A stretch of DNA of 64,000 nt from Saprospiraceae bacterium (GTDB lineage: Bacteria; Bacteroidota; Bacteroidia; Chitinophagales; Saprospiraceae): assembly GCA_021604865.1 (NCBI GenBank), contig BQJU01000031.1, forward strand, positions 1 to 64,000, given 5' to 3'. The notes below the pieces were generated by a model that did not search any database, had not been told where the DNA came from, and saw only the letters and a list, made by a program, of their open reading frames with translations. Position 1 is the stretch's first letter. Each line of letters opens with the position of its first letter. A program made the translations under genes and the position numbers. Positions 9,732 to 20,029 of this stretch are shown piece after piece.

Positions 9732-10391
9732 ATGAGAACAACAAAAATTGTTCTGTTCTGTCTTATCGGTATGTTCTATTTGACCTCTTGTTCAAAAGAT
9801 GAAGCCCCGAATCTTACTATTGAAGAAACAGATCCTATAGAAGTGCCCATTAGCACGGCGCCTATTATCGACCCCATAAATGGCAACCAGGTAATCGGAG
9901 AGGCCGGCCTTTTCCGGTATGATGGTGGCATTTCGATGCGTTACATTACTTCAGGGCTTGCTCCCGGACATGCATATACCATTTGGTGGGTCGTTTGGAA
10001 CAAACCCGAAGCCTGTATTGGTTACCCCGGTCCTTGTGCCAGCGATGATTTTGAAGCAGCCGATCAGGTAGAGGTAGAGATCATGTATGCAGCAGGTGCT
10101 ATATCTGGTCAAGATGGAAGGGCTAATTTTAAAGCTTACCTCGAAACCAATGATGCTAATGGGAGTATCAATACTTTGTTTGGCTTACCGAAATTTGGAG
10201 GTCTAAAAAATCCAATGACATCCGAAATTCATCTCGTACTCCGCAGTCACGGACCTGCCATTTCTGGTCAAACACATGAACAAACTAGCAGTTATGGAGG
10301 AGGTTGCACCACCAATCTGCCAGATTTTACCGAAGTACCCGATCAAATGGGGGAATGTGCGGATATTCACTTTGCGGTTTTTCAACCTTAG
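9732..10391 (+). CDS. Secreted lipoprotein of unknown function
   Basis: A 219-residue lipoprotein with a clear signal peptide and lipobox (FYLTSC, Cys 20). The mature part contains a beta-sandwich-like pattern with TSGLAPGHAYTIWW near residue 76 and SGQDGRANFKAYL near 135, a style reminiscent of CHRD-like or superoxide-dismutase-like extracellular domains. Four Cys (in EACIGYPGPCAS and near GGGCTT/GECAD) could form disulfides. I do not recognise the family and assign no function. It is a single-gene unit between two unrelated genes. Confidence 0.55.
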   Translation: MRTTKIVLFCLIGMFYLTSCSKDEAPNLTIEETDPIEVPISTAPIIDPINGNQVIGEAGLFRYDGGISMRYITSGLAPGHAYTIWWVVWNKPEACIGYPGPCASDDFEAADQVEVEIMYAAGAISGQDGRANFKAYLETNDANGSINTLFGLPKFGGLKNPMTSEIHLVLRSHGPAISGQTHEQTSSYGGGCTTNLPDFTEVPDQMGECADIHFAVFQP

Positions 10392-10486
10392 AGCATAGAC
10401 ACGGAGTTATTAGAGGAGCAGGGAGAGCAGCGTAATGTTTTCAAAATCCAAAATTTTCTCTGCTTTCTCTGCCTCCAAAACATAAT

Positions 10487-11770
10487 TTACCTCAATTCCA
10501 CAATAGCAGCCGTACCCATTCCTCCAGCCGTACAAATTGAAATAAGACACCTGCCTCCGCCATTTTCCTGTAAAATTTTGGCTGCATTAGCCAGTATCCG
10601 TGCGCCGGTGGCTGCAAATGGGTGGCCAATGGCAAGACTACCACCTTTCACATTTAATTTACCTCTATCAATGGATCCCAATGCTTCGGGTCGATCCAGA
10701 TAATCTATGGCAAATTGATCACTCTCCCAGGCTTTCAGGGTGGCCAATACCTGCCCGGCAAAAGCTTCGTGAATTTCATAAAAATCAAAGTCCTGCAAGA
10801 ATAGTTTATTGCGTTTCAGCAGATTGGAGACCGCCACGGTGGGTGCCAAAAGCAGATCTTCTCCGTGCACATAATCAAAAGCCGCATTTTGTACATCCAC
10901 CAAATATGCCTGAATGGGATAATTATGAGCTTTGGCGAAAGCCTCAGAAGCCAAAAAAACAGCCGCTGCGCCATCGGTAAAAGGGGAGCTGTTTCCTGCC
11001 GTAAGGGTACCCGAAGGGCTTCGATCGAAAGCGGGCCTTAGTTTGGCCAGCCCCTCCATAGTAGTATCCGGACGGATGAGGGTATCCTTTTTAATGCCTT
11101 TAAATTCAACAATCAGATCGTCATGAAAGCCCTGTTCATAGGCACTTTGCGCATTTTTATGACTTAGGAAGGCCAATTCATCCTGAGCTTCGCGGCCGAT
11201 CTTCCAGTTTTTTACGGTTAATTCCGTATGCTCTCCCATACTCATTTTTGTGCGGGGTTCACGCACATCGGGATAGAGGGGTTTGAAAAAGTTGGACCAC
11301 CTGGCTCGTAATAGCTTTGAAAATCTTTCGCCAAAAGTTTTAGCATTCCGGATGTCCATCAGGTCCCAGGTGAGGCTCCGTTTCAATGCCAGTGGTACAT
11401 CACTATTGGTATCACTGCCACCTGCTATTCCGGCCTCTATCTGCCCGGTCGTAATCTTCAGAGCTATGCTATTGGCGGCATCCAGACTGGTACCACAGGC
11501 CCGCGATATAAATTGAACCGGAGTATGTGGATCCAACGCTGTGTTTAAGACATTTTCTTTGGCCCAATTCCATTCGGTTGGGTAATGGATCAGCGTTCCT
11601 AATGCTACTTCCCCCAATTTCGCACCTGCCAATCCGTATTTTCCAACCAACCCATTGAGGGCAGCCGACATGAGCTCATTATTGGTTGTACGGCTATATT
11701 TGGTAAAAGATTTTGCAAAAGGGATGCGGGCACCTCCAATGATAGCTACTTTATTTTTTTCGTTTTTCAT
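10487..11770 (-). CDS. Acetyl-CoA C-acyltransferase (thiolase, FadI-like)
   Basis: A 427-residue thiolase. The nucleophile Cys 92 lies in SRACGTSLDA, His 334 in IHEAFAG, His 383 in GGSLAIGHPFAATG, and the second catalytic Cys 413 in CTAGGMG. Length and the RACGTS context resemble FadI-type thiolases rather than AtoB. It would cleave 3-ketoacyl-CoA to acetyl-CoA and a shortened acyl-CoA, or run the reverse condensation, in the cytoplasm. No beta-oxidation partner is adjacent; it is divergent from the MFS gene at 11928. The general function is firm, chain-length preference is not readable. Confidence 0.93.
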   Translation of the reverse strand: MKNEKNKVAIIGGARIPFAKSFTKYSRTTNNELMSAALNGLVGKYGLAGAKLGEVALGTLIHYPTEWNWAKENVLNTALDPHTPVQFISRACGTSLDAANSIALKITTGQIEAGIAGGSDTNSDVPLALKRSLTWDLMDIRNAKTFGERFSKLLRARWSNFFKPLYPDVREPRTKMSMGEHTELTVKNWKIGREAQDELAFLSHKNAQSAYEQGFHDDLIVEFKGIKKDTLIRPDTTMEGLAKLRPAFDRSPSGTLTAGNSSPFTDGAAAVFLASEAFAKAHNYPIQAYLVDVQNAAFDYVHGEDLLLAPTVAVSNLLKRNKLFLQDFDFYEIHEAFAGQVLATLKAWESDQFAIDYLDRPEALGSIDRGKLNVKGGSLAIGHPFAATGARILANAAKILQENGGGRCLISICTAGGMGTAAIVELR

Positions 11771-11927
11771 GCAAAGGCTGTTTGTGGTTTACAATTTCCG
11801 AAACCAAATCATATCGAGTATAATTTCCAAGATACATAAGGTTTGCTATTCAGCTGGCTACAGAAATGAAAATTCTTTTCAGCAAGAAAAGAATTCTTTT
11901 ACATTTACTGCGCAAAACCATGACCAC

Positions 11928-13127
11928 ATGCACAGTTTTTGGGATTTCATCTACTCCAACAAATATCTATTGCTTTTTGGCATACTATTGACCTTCTTTT
12001 CCAGTTTTGGACAAACCTTTTTGATTTCTTTATATATTCCGGAGATCGGGCAGGTATTTGGACTTTCAAATACGGGATTAAGTTCGCTTTACGCAATAGC
12101 CACAATGGCCTCGGCATTTACTTTACCCTGGGTGGGCCGGCTGGTAGATACACAGCCTCTGAGGAGATTCACCTTTGGGGTTGTGGGTGGATTTATTATG
12201 GCTTGCCTTATCCTTTCCCTGGCTATTCATCCCTTATTGGTCATGTTGGGCTTTTTGGGATTACGCCTTTGTGGGCAAGGCCTGATGAGTCATACGTCCA
12301 TTTCCACTATGGCTCGGGCTTTTGATAAAGACCGGGGTAAAGCTATTAGCATAGCCTCTTTGGGGCACCCACTTGGAGAAGCTACCCTACCCTTGATCAT
12401 CGCGCTAACAATTGCTGCCGTAGGATGGCGGACAAGCCTACAACTTTCCGCTGTGAGTTTGCTAGTGGTCGTTTTCCCAGCGGTATACTTTCTTTTAAAA
12501 AAGCAGCCCAAAGACATCCTTAATCCCAATCGTTTACCCGGTGAACAACTACAAAAAAGCAAAAACCCCTTACGGGTATTGAAAAAACGATCCTTTTGGA
12601 TCATTACACCGGTGGTATTTATTATGGGCTTTCTCAATACCGCCATCTTCTTTTTTCAATTTAAGCTGGGCAATAGCCGCGGCTGGGAAACGTCCTGGGT
12701 AGCCGGTTCTCTTTCCGTATATGCGCTGGCCAGTGCCCTGGCGATGATGGGTTCGGGACCATTAGTTGACCGATTCAGCGCCCGGCGGTTGTTTCCCTAT
12801 ATGCTGACTACTTACATCGTTGGCGTGTTTATTCTGGCAATTCTGGAACATCCATTGTCCTATCCGCTGGCCCTCGTCCTGATCGCCATTTCCAACGGGG
12901 CAGGCGGCACCATTAAAAATGCCCTTTACGCCGAAGTGTTTGGCACCAAAATCATTGGTACCGTACGCAGCGTCTTTACTACAGTAATGGTATTCAGTAC
13001 GGCACTTGGTCCACTGAGTTTTGGTTTGTTATTGGATGCAGGATGCACCTATACTACTGTCTTTTGGTTGTCGGCGAGTGTTTTGGTGTTGGTGATGGCA
13101 TGGAGTTTTAGGATTGGGCGGAGCTAG
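11928..13127 (+). CDS. Major facilitator superfamily transporter
   Basis: An approximately 399-residue membrane protein with about 12 hydrophobic segments. The frame is open further upstream, but that part overlaps the divergent thiolase gene and looks non-coding, so I take the ATG at 11928, from which the first membrane segment follows directly (KYLLLFGILLTFF). The motif GRLVDTQPLRRF after the second helix is the usual MFS loop 2-3 signature (G..D....R..) and PLVDRFSARRLFP is its counterpart in the second half. The substrate cannot be read. It converges with the type IX gene at 13132. Confidence 0.85.
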   Translation: MHSFWDFIYSNKYLLLFGILLTFFSSFGQTFLISLYIPEIGQVFGLSNTGLSSLYAIATMASAFTLPWVGRLVDTQPLRRFTFGVVGGFIMACLILSLAIHPLLVMLGFLGLRLCGQGLMSHTSISTMARAFDKDRGKAISIASLGHPLGEATLPLIIALTIAAVGWRTSLQLSAVSLLVVVFPAVYFLLKKQPKDILNPNRLPGEQLQKSKNPLRVLKKRSFWIITPVVFIMGFLNTAIFFFQFKLGNSRGWETSWVAGSLSVYALASALAMMGSGPLVDRFSARRLFPYMLTTYIVGVFILAILEHPLSYPLALVLIAISNGAGGTIKNALYAEVFGTKIIGTVRSVFTTVMVFSTALGPLSFGLLLDAGCTYTTVFWLSASVLVLVMAWSFRIGRS

Positions 13128-13131
13128 CCTC

Positions 13132-14160
13132 CTACATTCCCGGACAATAAACAATCTTACAATCCTCCCGCCCAAATACAATCCCCAAAGACAGTTCTAA
13201 TGCGCCAATGCTGCTGGAAGCAGGGTGCAAGGTGGAAATATTAGTATCATAACTTATGGAAATCAGAAATTGACTCAGCGTCAAGGAAGTAGATATGATC
13301 AAGGCATCCGAAGCAATCCCATCGAATCCTTTTGTAAGACGTAGTCCTGCCCCAATCGTGAATATTGAATTTTCCCGCTTGCCAAAAATAAGGTCAATTT
13401 GATTGATCAATTGAGTGTAAGGCTGTTGATCCATAAACACACTCTTCAAGGATAACCCCATCTGGTCTCCTCTGATGGGAATGGCTAGTCCGGCATGTAC
13501 AACATAACGTCTTTTTAAACGCGCATCGGAACCATCGTCGGCAGCAAAAAATTGATACTCAGGTTCGCCTAAATGTTTGATGGCTGCACCGATATTAAAA
13601 CCAAGATTTGTTTGTTCTTTATTGGCAATATAAAAGGATAAACCTACCCCATAATCCAAGACGGTGAAGTTGTACTGGTCAAAAGTTTCGCCCGCCGCCT
13701 GCGGATTGTCAAATTGTTCGTCAAAACTAAAGTCATTCTTACCCAAACGATGATGAATAGCGCCACCTTCCAATCCTACGCCCAGATAGGTCTGAAAATT
13801 GCTGTTATCTGCCAAACGTTTCATATAAGTTCCCGATAAAAAAGCATCCAGGCGTTGCAAAGGAAAATCTCCTCTTTGATCCCCCAAAACGTTTGCCCCG
13901 ATGGCCCAGTAGTCTCCTTCAATGGGTGCACAAAACCTTTTATCAAAAGCAATAAAACTGGTAATAAAAGCCCCGGAGTTCAGCACACTGCGCCATTGGT
14001 CACGGCTGCCCACCTGAATACGGGTGGAATGATTCGGAATTTGCCCCGTTAAAGCAGGATTTAATTGTAAGGGATTATTAAAATAGTTGGACAATTGTGG
14101 ATCTTGAGCAGTTGCTCTTAAACAGCTAATCATCAATATTAAAGTAAATATCTTTTTCAT
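13132..14160 (-). CDS. PorP/SprF-family type IX secretion membrane protein
   Basis: An outer-membrane protein of about 342 residues with a signal peptide (MKKIFTLILM, ending ATAQ) directly followed by DPQLSNYFNNPLQLNPALTG, the hallmark start of PorP/SprF proteins. The start at 14160 is chosen because the signal peptide begins there; in-frame Met codons at 14169 and 14208 are possible but add an odd N-terminus. Proteins of this family assist surface display of partner adhesins via the type IX system. Here it follows the gene for a giant PKD/SprB-repeat protein on the same strand, the usual pairing, so it probably serves that partner. Confidence 0.9.
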   Translation of the reverse strand: MKKIFTLILMISCLRATAQDPQLSNYFNNPLQLNPALTGQIPNHSTRIQVGSRDQWRSVLNSGAFITSFIAFDKRFCAPIEGDYWAIGANVLGDQRGDFPLQRLDAFLSGTYMKRLADNSNFQTYLGVGLEGGAIHHRLGKNDFSFDEQFDNPQAAGETFDQYNFTVLDYGVGLSFYIANKEQTNLGFNIGAAIKHLGEPEYQFFAADDGSDARLKRRYVVHAGLAIPIRGDQMGLSLKSVFMDQQPYTQLINQIDLIFGKRENSIFTIGAGLRLTKGFDGIASDALIISTSLTLSQFLISISYDTNISTLHPASSSIGALELSLGIVFGREDCKIVYCPGM

Positions 14161-14195
14161 TATTTTCATTTTAATGCTTTGCATTTGTTTTGGTG

Positions 14196-14230
14196 TAGGT
14201 AGGGGCACCCCCTTGGGTTGCCCCTACCTA
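14196..14230. terminator. Perfect 12-bp hairpin between adhesin and PorP/SprF genes
   Basis: Arms TAGGTAGGGGCA (14196-14207) and TGCCCCTACCTA (14219-14230) surround an 11-base loop. It begins 4 bases beyond the adhesin stop in the direction of transcription. No T-run follows, so it may be an mRNA-processing or stabilising hairpin that sets unequal expression of the two genes rather than a full terminator. Confidence 0.55.
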
Positions 14231-14233
14231 AAA

Positions 14234-17200
14234 TCATCTTCCCAAAAAAACATCCCCTTTCCAAAGCAGCACTTCTCCATCCACGTATTCCACTTCAGCA
14301 TAATAGACATAAACACCCGGCTGCACTCTTTTACCTTTAAAAGTACCATCCCAGCCGTATTGCCGATCGTTTGGAGGAAAATCACTAGCTTCAAACATTA
14401 ATTCTCCCCAACGGTCATAAATTCGAAAAACTTTAATGTTTTTAATCGAGGCTTCAAATTCACTGCGAATCCGGAATACATCATTGCGTAAATCTCCATT
14501 TGGCGTAAATGCCGTGGGTATAAAAACATCTCGGTTAACCTCTACCAGGATGGCAACCGCATCCATATCCATACACCCATTTTCATCCGTCATGGTGACC
14601 GTATAAACCTGACTATCGTGAGGATCAGCGATTGGCATGGGGCAATCTAAACAATCCAACCGATCGGGCGGCGACCACATAAAACTGGGATTGTTCGCAT
14701 TATAAAAGGTGGTCAATTTCCTGGATTCACCCAGGTAGATTTTAATGGTATCTTCCGCAATATTCACTGCGATGGGAGCTGGCTCCAGGATTTCCGTTTC
14801 AAAAGTTTCCAGACAGCCATTGGCATCTTCAATTTGAATGTTATAGACATTAGGGGTCAGGCTATCAAAACGCGTGACATTGACACCACCAGCTTCAAAA
14901 TCGTCACTCATCAGCAGCACATTAAACGGAGGGAAACCACCCGAAATATTTTCGAAAGAAAGCACACCATCATTTGCGCCAAAACAGGAAATATGTTGGA
15001 TGCTATCTACATAAGTTATAGGCTGATTTTGAGAAAGCGTAATTGTAGTTTCCAAAACACAAGCATTGCCGTCGGTGATGGTTAGGGGGTAATCACCCGC
15101 CGGTAAGTCTTCAATTAAAGACGTCGTTGCACCGGATTCCCATAATATTTGATAGGGATCTACTCCACCGGAGAGGTCAATTTCCAGACTTCCATCCGCC
15201 CCATCAAAACAGGAAACAACCGTTTCTGTCACCTCAACATGTATGGATTCCGGTTCTGTTAGTTCCACCCCAGTGATCCATTCACAAGCATTGTTATCGG
15301 TGATGGTAACATTGTAGTTGCCAGCAGGTAGATTACAATTATCTTCCGTTTCCAATCCATTTGACCAATTGAAATTGTAGGGCATAGTGCCACTCAAAAT
15401 AGTCAAATCTATACAGCCTGTTTGCTCCCCATTACAGAGCACATCATCCGTTTCAATTGCAGCATTTAGGGCCTCGTGAATGGTCATTTCAAATGTCGCC
15501 GTATCCGCACAAAAGTCCTCATTGCGCACAATCAATTGCACCACATAATCACCTGGCGTATCAAAAATGTGCATTGGGGAATGCTCAAAGGAGAAAAACC
15601 CATCGCCAAAGCTCCATTCGGTGTCTGTAAATGTCCCGGTAGAATTATTATTAAAAGTGACCTCCAAACCGGCACATTCGCTGTTGGTATCCGGCATAAA
15701 AATGGCCTGAGGAGTCTCGTCTATAGTGATTACCTGACTGACAATATCCGAACAAATGCCATCAATCATTGCCGTTAATGTGACGGTGAACATTCCAGGG
15801 TTTTGATAGAAATGCTTAGGGTTACTTAAAACAGATGTCGTATTATCGCCAAAATCCCACACGTAACTATCGGCATTTTGTGATAAATTAGTGAACATCA
15901 CCGAATCAGGGTGGCAGCCATTCATCAATTGAAACTCAAAACTTGGGATGGGTAATGTCCGGATAAAAACCTGTTGAGAAAAGGTGTCTTTACAAAAATT
16001 TGCATTTTCAACAATCTGGGTAACCAGAAAAAGCCCGGCAGACTGGTACTCATGAGCAGGATCACATAAAGCCATCGAATTGCCATCGCCAAATTGGTAA
16101 TCACACAGCACAACGTCCGCTGAAGCAGTGCTGGCAAACTGTATCTCTTCTCCTAAACATAAAGAATCTGTTACTACAAATCCAGCCGTTGGTGGTTCAT
16201 AAATTTCTACCATTTGGCAAAGGGTATGGGTACATCCAGTCACATTGGCTGAAAACACCGTCAGACAGACCTCATAAGATCCTGGATTGTTAAAAATATG
16301 CGTAGGTGATGCCTCTTCAGAAATAGTCGAACTATCGCCAAAGGTCCATTCGTATTGCATCACGTTTTGGCTGGTATTTTCAAAAAGTAAACGTTCCCCT
16401 GGGCAGCCAAAAGTTGGATTGTTCCAGGTGGCGGTTGGTGCTTCCTGTACGGAAATCATTTTTTCAAAAGTATCAACCCCACATCCAAAGGCCTTCTGAA
16501 CAACCAGGTAGTCACCAGCTTGGTCATAAATGTGAAATGGATTGGCATTGGACGTGCTGTTATTATCTCCAAAATCGTAGAAGACAGGTACGCCTGCAGT
16601 AGCAAAATTGGTAAACCATACCGTGTCTCCTTCACAAATGGTCGTCGGAGAAGTATTAAAAAAGGCTTGCACATTCGTCGGAATCACTATCACATCGGTA
16701 CAAAGGGTATCTGTGCCACAAAAATTGGTGGTGATCAAACAAATTTCCAGGGTATCTACTATATCCGTGATGTGGGAGATGATGGGTTCTATTGAATCCG
16801 TGGAGATTAAAGTGCCATTCAACCACCATTGATAACTATCAGGACTGCCCAGGGAAGCATTGGCCATCAGAATCGTATCTCCAGAGCAATGTTGATTCTC
16901 ATCCGTTCCAAAATTAGCAATAGGCAATGGACGTACCAAAAGGCTTTCTGTTTGCATATCTATAGAGCAATCATTACGGACGGTCAGACTGATTTCAAAT
17001 AAGGTGTCTTGACCAATAGCTTCCAAAAACAAAAGATCTGGTGTGACCAGGTCAGAGAAAATGGAATCATTTAGTCGCCACTCATAAACCCAGCTGCTAT
17101 TGGGCTCGTTATTAACAATCTCCACTGCCAATGGTGAGCATAAATCATTATCATAATTCAATGTAAAGTTGGCCCTTGGCGGCGGTTCAATGGTAATACT

Positions 17201-19045
17201 TATCGTTGTATCCTTTTCACATTCTCCATTCACAATGGTTGCAGTCACATCATAACTTCCATCGGAAGGAAAGGGATGACAAGGGGCATCCACAGTACTC
17301 GTTCCTGTGCCATCAAAGTCCCATAAAATACTCGTATGGGCGGAAGAATTCACCAATTCAAAACAAAGGGTAGTGCCATCACAGCTGGCGACCATAAAAT
17401 TGACAAATAATTCCGTAACCGTCACCTGAAAGGAATCTATATTCGAACAGGATTGAAAAGAAGGGTTTATGATTTCATAATACAAGGTAAATGTGCCCTC
17501 ACCCGCCAACGCCGGATCAAAAACGCCGGCTGGTGTCACCACTGAGCCTGACCATTCTCCATCCGGTGGATCAGCGGTAAAGGTTATCGATGGATCATCA
17601 ATACAAAGCGTAGTATCATTGGGCATAACAATATCCGCCTTGACGATAGTAAACGCTACCATATCCGATGTAATACAGGGTTCATTGCCATAGGTGATTT
17701 CATAGGTTCCCGCGTCATAGCCCTCAGGATCAAGAGTCCCGTCAAACAATTCTCCATCAATGCGCCATTCTCCATTGCCCGGAGTAGCTTCAAAGGTAAA
17801 AATGCCATCTACGGAACAAACGGTGGTATCTGGGGTGGAGATTTGGGCATTGGTCAGCGCCTGCACAAAAAACGTATCCACAATAGCTACAGTTTGGCAA
17901 ACGGTACTTGCCCCGGTAACCTCAACAATGTATTGACCTTCACTCAAAGTAATTGGAAAATCAGTTCGTACTGTGTCATTAATAGTATAAATAACATTGT
18001 CTTCCAGAGGATCGGGCGTATATTCCAATGAAACACAAGCATCTTCCTGGGGATTCAAGGTAAAATCTCCGCCAAGCACTTCAATGTAAAGCGTATCATA
18101 AGCCGGTTGTTCACATGAATTGTCGGTTTGTAAAACGATGGTAAACAATCCTTCCTCCCAAAGTGCAATACTCATTTCAGCTGAATCGGGCTCACTCAGC
18201 GATTCAGGAAGCCATTGGTATGGAGTACCCTGAATGACCGTCCAAAAGTAGGAAGACTCATTTTCTGAATCCAATTGTCCTTCGAGCACCACTATCGCAG
18301 TATCACCATTTAAACAAACTTGAAAAGGATTATCTATATTCAAATCCACGACTCCGTCTTCTACATTTGCTACAGCTGTAGGTGGTGCAATGACATCTAT
18401 ATTTCGGGTATAAGTATCCTCTCCGCATTCATTTGTTACAGTTAGGGAAATCGTATATTCTCCTGGCGTATCAAAGGTAAAAGAAGGCGTTTCCTCAATA
18501 GAAGTACCCAGTCCGCCAAAATCCCAAGCATAGGAAAAATCAACCCCATTCTCACAACTTAGGTTTTCAAAATTGATAAGTTCTCCAACACAATATTCAA
18601 AATCAGATTGAAATTGAGCTACCGGTTCCACTTGAATTTGTACGAAAGTAATAAAGCAGTTGACACTTACCCCTGCATCACAAGCATTGATCACCGTCAT
18701 GGTAATTTGGGGATTCAAGGCAATGGCCCCTACCAAACAAGTATCCGCCGAAAAATCGTAGATATGCTGATAAACTAATTCACTCACATAGGTTTCTATC
18801 ACTCCATCGCCCCAATTTATGATGGTGGTATCTACTTGACTGGGGTCCGTGGTATTTTCAAATTCTACCACCTCACCTTCACAAAAAAAAGTGTTACTAC
18901 CATCTGGGAATCCCCCCGAGACTGCCAGGCTACCGCATTGAGTTTGTATTGGACATTGGGCTACTAAGTAGGAAGAGAGTATTCCAAAGAAGAAAATTAA
19001 AATTAATTTAGAACGCGTTTGTTCTTGAAGCATGGATTTAGGCAT
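14234..19045 (-). CDS. Giant PKD/SprB-repeat surface protein with gliding-motility C-terminal domain
   Basis: A 1,603-residue secreted protein. A signal peptide (to about residue 30, ending YLVAQ) precedes at least seven PKD-like domains, recognisable by W.FG(D/G) and later PG.Y/F.V blocks. Around residues 1205-1440 come about three SprB-type repeats (pattern CNG...G.I.L...GG..PY...WS.G......L.AG.Y.V.ITD..GC). The C-terminus starting FIPTAFTPNGDLRNDVF and including YDRWGELMFEA is the gliding-motility-associated type B sorting domain exported by the type IX system. Many Cys pairs suggest extracellular disulfides. Expected role: cell-surface adhesin, with the PorP/SprF protein downstream as partner. 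Met 5 is an alternative start. Confidence 0.92.
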   Translation of the reverse strand: MPKSMLQEQTRSKLILIFFFGILSSYLVAQCPIQTQCGSLAVSGGFPDGSNTFFCEGEVVEFENTTDPSQVDTTIINWGDGVIETYVSELVYQHIYDFSADTCLVGAIALNPQITMTVINACDAGVSVNCFITFVQIQVEPVAQFQSDFEYCVGELINFENLSCENGVDFSYAWDFGGLGTSIEETPSFTFDTPGEYTISLTVTNECGEDTYTRNIDVIAPPTAVANVEDGVVDLNIDNPFQVCLNGDTAIVVLEGQLDSENESSYFWTVIQGTPYQWLPESLSEPDSAEMSIALWEEGLFTIVLQTDNSCEQPAYDTLYIEVLGGDFTLNPQEDACVSLEYTPDPLEDNVIYTINDTVRTDFPITLSEGQYIVEVTGASTVCQTVAIVDTFFVQALTNAQISTPDTTVCSVDGIFTFEATPGNGEWRIDGELFDGTLDPEGYDAGTYEITYGNEPCITSDMVAFTIVKADIVMPNDTTLCIDDPSITFTADPPDGEWSGSVVTPAGVFDPALAGEGTFTLYYEIINPSFQSCSNIDSFQVTVTELFVNFMVASCDGTTLCFELVNSSAHTSILWDFDGTGTSTVDAPCHPFPSDGSYDVTATIVNGECEKDTTISITIEPPPRANFTLNYDNDLCSPLAVEIVNNEPNSSWVYEWRLNDSIFSDLVTPDLLFLEAIGQDTLFEISLTVRNDCSIDMQTESLLVRPLPIANFGTDENQHCSGDTILMANASLGSPDSYQWWLNGTLISTDSIEPIISHITDIVDTLEICLITTNFCGTDTLCTDVIVIPTNVQAFFNTSPTTICEGDTVWFTNFATAGVPVFYDFGDNNSTSNANPFHIYDQAGDYLVVQKAFGCGVDTFEKMISVQEAPTATWNNPTFGCPGERLLFENTSQNVMQYEWTFGDSSTISEEASPTHIFNNPGSYEVCLTVFSANVTGCTHTLCQMVEIYEPPTAGFVVTDSLCLGEEIQFASTASADVVLCDYQFGDGNSMALCDPAHEYQSAGLFLVTQIVENANFCKDTFSQQVFIRTLPIPSFEFQLMNGCHPDSVMFTNLSQNADSYVWDFGDNTTSVLSNPKHFYQNPGMFTVTLTAMIDGICSDIVSQVITIDETPQAIFMPDTNSECAGLEVTFNNNSTGTFTDTEWSFGDGFFSFEHSPMHIFDTPGDYVVQLIVRNEDFCADTATFEMTIHEALNAAIETDDVLCNGEQTGCIDLTILSGTMPYNFNWSNGLETEDNCNLPAGNYNVTITDNNACEWITGVELTEPESIHVEVTETVVSCFDGADGSLEIDLSGGVDPYQILWESGATTSLIEDLPAGDYPLTITDGNACVLETTITLSQNQPITYVDSIQHISCFGANDGVLSFENISGGFPPFNVLLMSDDFEAGGVNVTRFDSLTPNVYNIQIEDANGCLETFETEILEPAPIAVNIAEDTIKIYLGESRKLTTFYNANNPSFMWSPPDRLDCLDCPMPIADPHDSQVYTVTMTDENGCMDMDAVAILVEVNRDVFIPTAFTPNGDLRNDVFRIRSEFEASIKNIKVFRIYDRWGELMFEASDFPPNDRQYGWDGTFKGKRVQPGVYVYYAEVEYVDGEVLLWKGDVFLGR

Positions 19046-19308
19046 TTTGAGGCGGAGGAATTTTATTTAGGGCAACATAACAACGTCCCAAAACAAATAT
19101 AAACGTTTTTATGACAGGGGTGAAGTTGATGATAAAAAAGATGAATTTCAGCATTGATTTGGACAATATCCTACTAATGGAACTTTTCTATCTTCTTTTT
19201 TGTATAAACAAGATAACCCCAATGGATTCAAGTTCTAAGCGCATGTTTGAAGTGAAATTTGAGTTTGCTCAAATTATTAATGCTGGAAACCAAACCTGAA
19301 TTTATATT

Positions 19309-19974
19309 ATGAGAACCAAATTGAAAGGCCTGTCAGCTGTTGCCATTCTGGCATTCAGCTTTTTATTCACAATTTTTCCCACAGCTATGTCTTATGCTCA
19401 AAATTCCAATGCGGTAAGGATGCTCACCGATACGGAATTATGGGGCGAAGACTTTCAGCAATTCCTGATCAGTTTGCCTGCCTGGGCAACTACTAATGAA
19501 GAAAAGGTGGCTGTCTTTCCGAAAGTAGCCGTCAGTACAGCTATGCATAAGCAAGAAGAAACGAAGCAAAAAGTCGAGTTAATCAACCGAACAATCAGGA
19601 CTTCCAAATCCAAGTTAAGACCACAATTTAAGGTCCTGCTTAAAAAAGTTCAAAAGCAAGTCCCTACACTAGAAGCGAGAGCTTTTGCCATTCCGAACAG
19701 TTCCGAGACGCAAATACAATTGTTCGATGCTTCCAGCCAATTCCTGGCCCCTGACCTGACAATTGATTTTGTTCGTAACAAATACGGGGAACCAGAGGCC
19801 GTAACCCAACAAATTACTGAAGACGGTAAAGGGCATCGTCCGCTGATAAAAACGTCTTACCAGTATGCAGAGGCCACCATCTTCTTTATAACTACCGATT
19901 GGGATTCAAATCCCAATAAGATCAACCGGGTCGAATTTGATGTTCAAAAAGTCAATGCCCTGGTCTTCAGATAG
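19309..19974 (+). CDS. Secreted protein of unknown function
   Basis: A 221-residue protein with a long signal peptide (hydrophobic to about residue 30, ending MSYAQN). The mature part is rich in Lys, Gln and Thr, with a likely helical stretch around 80-125 and a C-terminal part (DLTIDFVRNKYGEPEAV at about 145-160, FFITTDWDSNP near 200). No family recognised. It ends 55 bp before the next gene on the same strand, so the two may form a small unit. Confidence 0.5.
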   Translation: MRTKLKGLSAVAILAFSFLFTIFPTAMSYAQNSNAVRMLTDTELWGEDFQQFLISLPAWATTNEEKVAVFPKVAVSTAMHKQEETKQKVELINRTIRTSKSKLRPQFKVLLKKVQKQVPTLEARAFAIPNSSETQIQLFDASSQFLAPDLTIDFVRNKYGEPEAVTQQITEDGKGHRPLIKTSYQYAEATIFFITTDWDSNPNKINRVEFDVQKVNALVFR

Positions 19975-20029
19975 TCTTCGAAAATAAGCCGGTCGCATCA
20001 TTAACCAAGTATTTCAAAAAACCAATAAT

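Noticed and set aside
10392-10486. Possible terminator between the 9732 lipoprotein and the thiolase gene
   Set aside because: GCAGGGAGAGCAG and CTGCTTTCTCTGC form only an imperfect stem with a long loop; too weak to list.
11655-11927. Longer N-terminus for the MFS transporter
   Set aside because: It overlaps the divergent thiolase gene and gives a non-membrane leader; the ATG at 11928 fits the family.
19111-19299. Possible 62-codon gene between the adhesin and the 19309 gene
   Set aside because: AT-rich, no signal or domain, no clear start context, and it lies in the probable promoter region; treated as intergenic.
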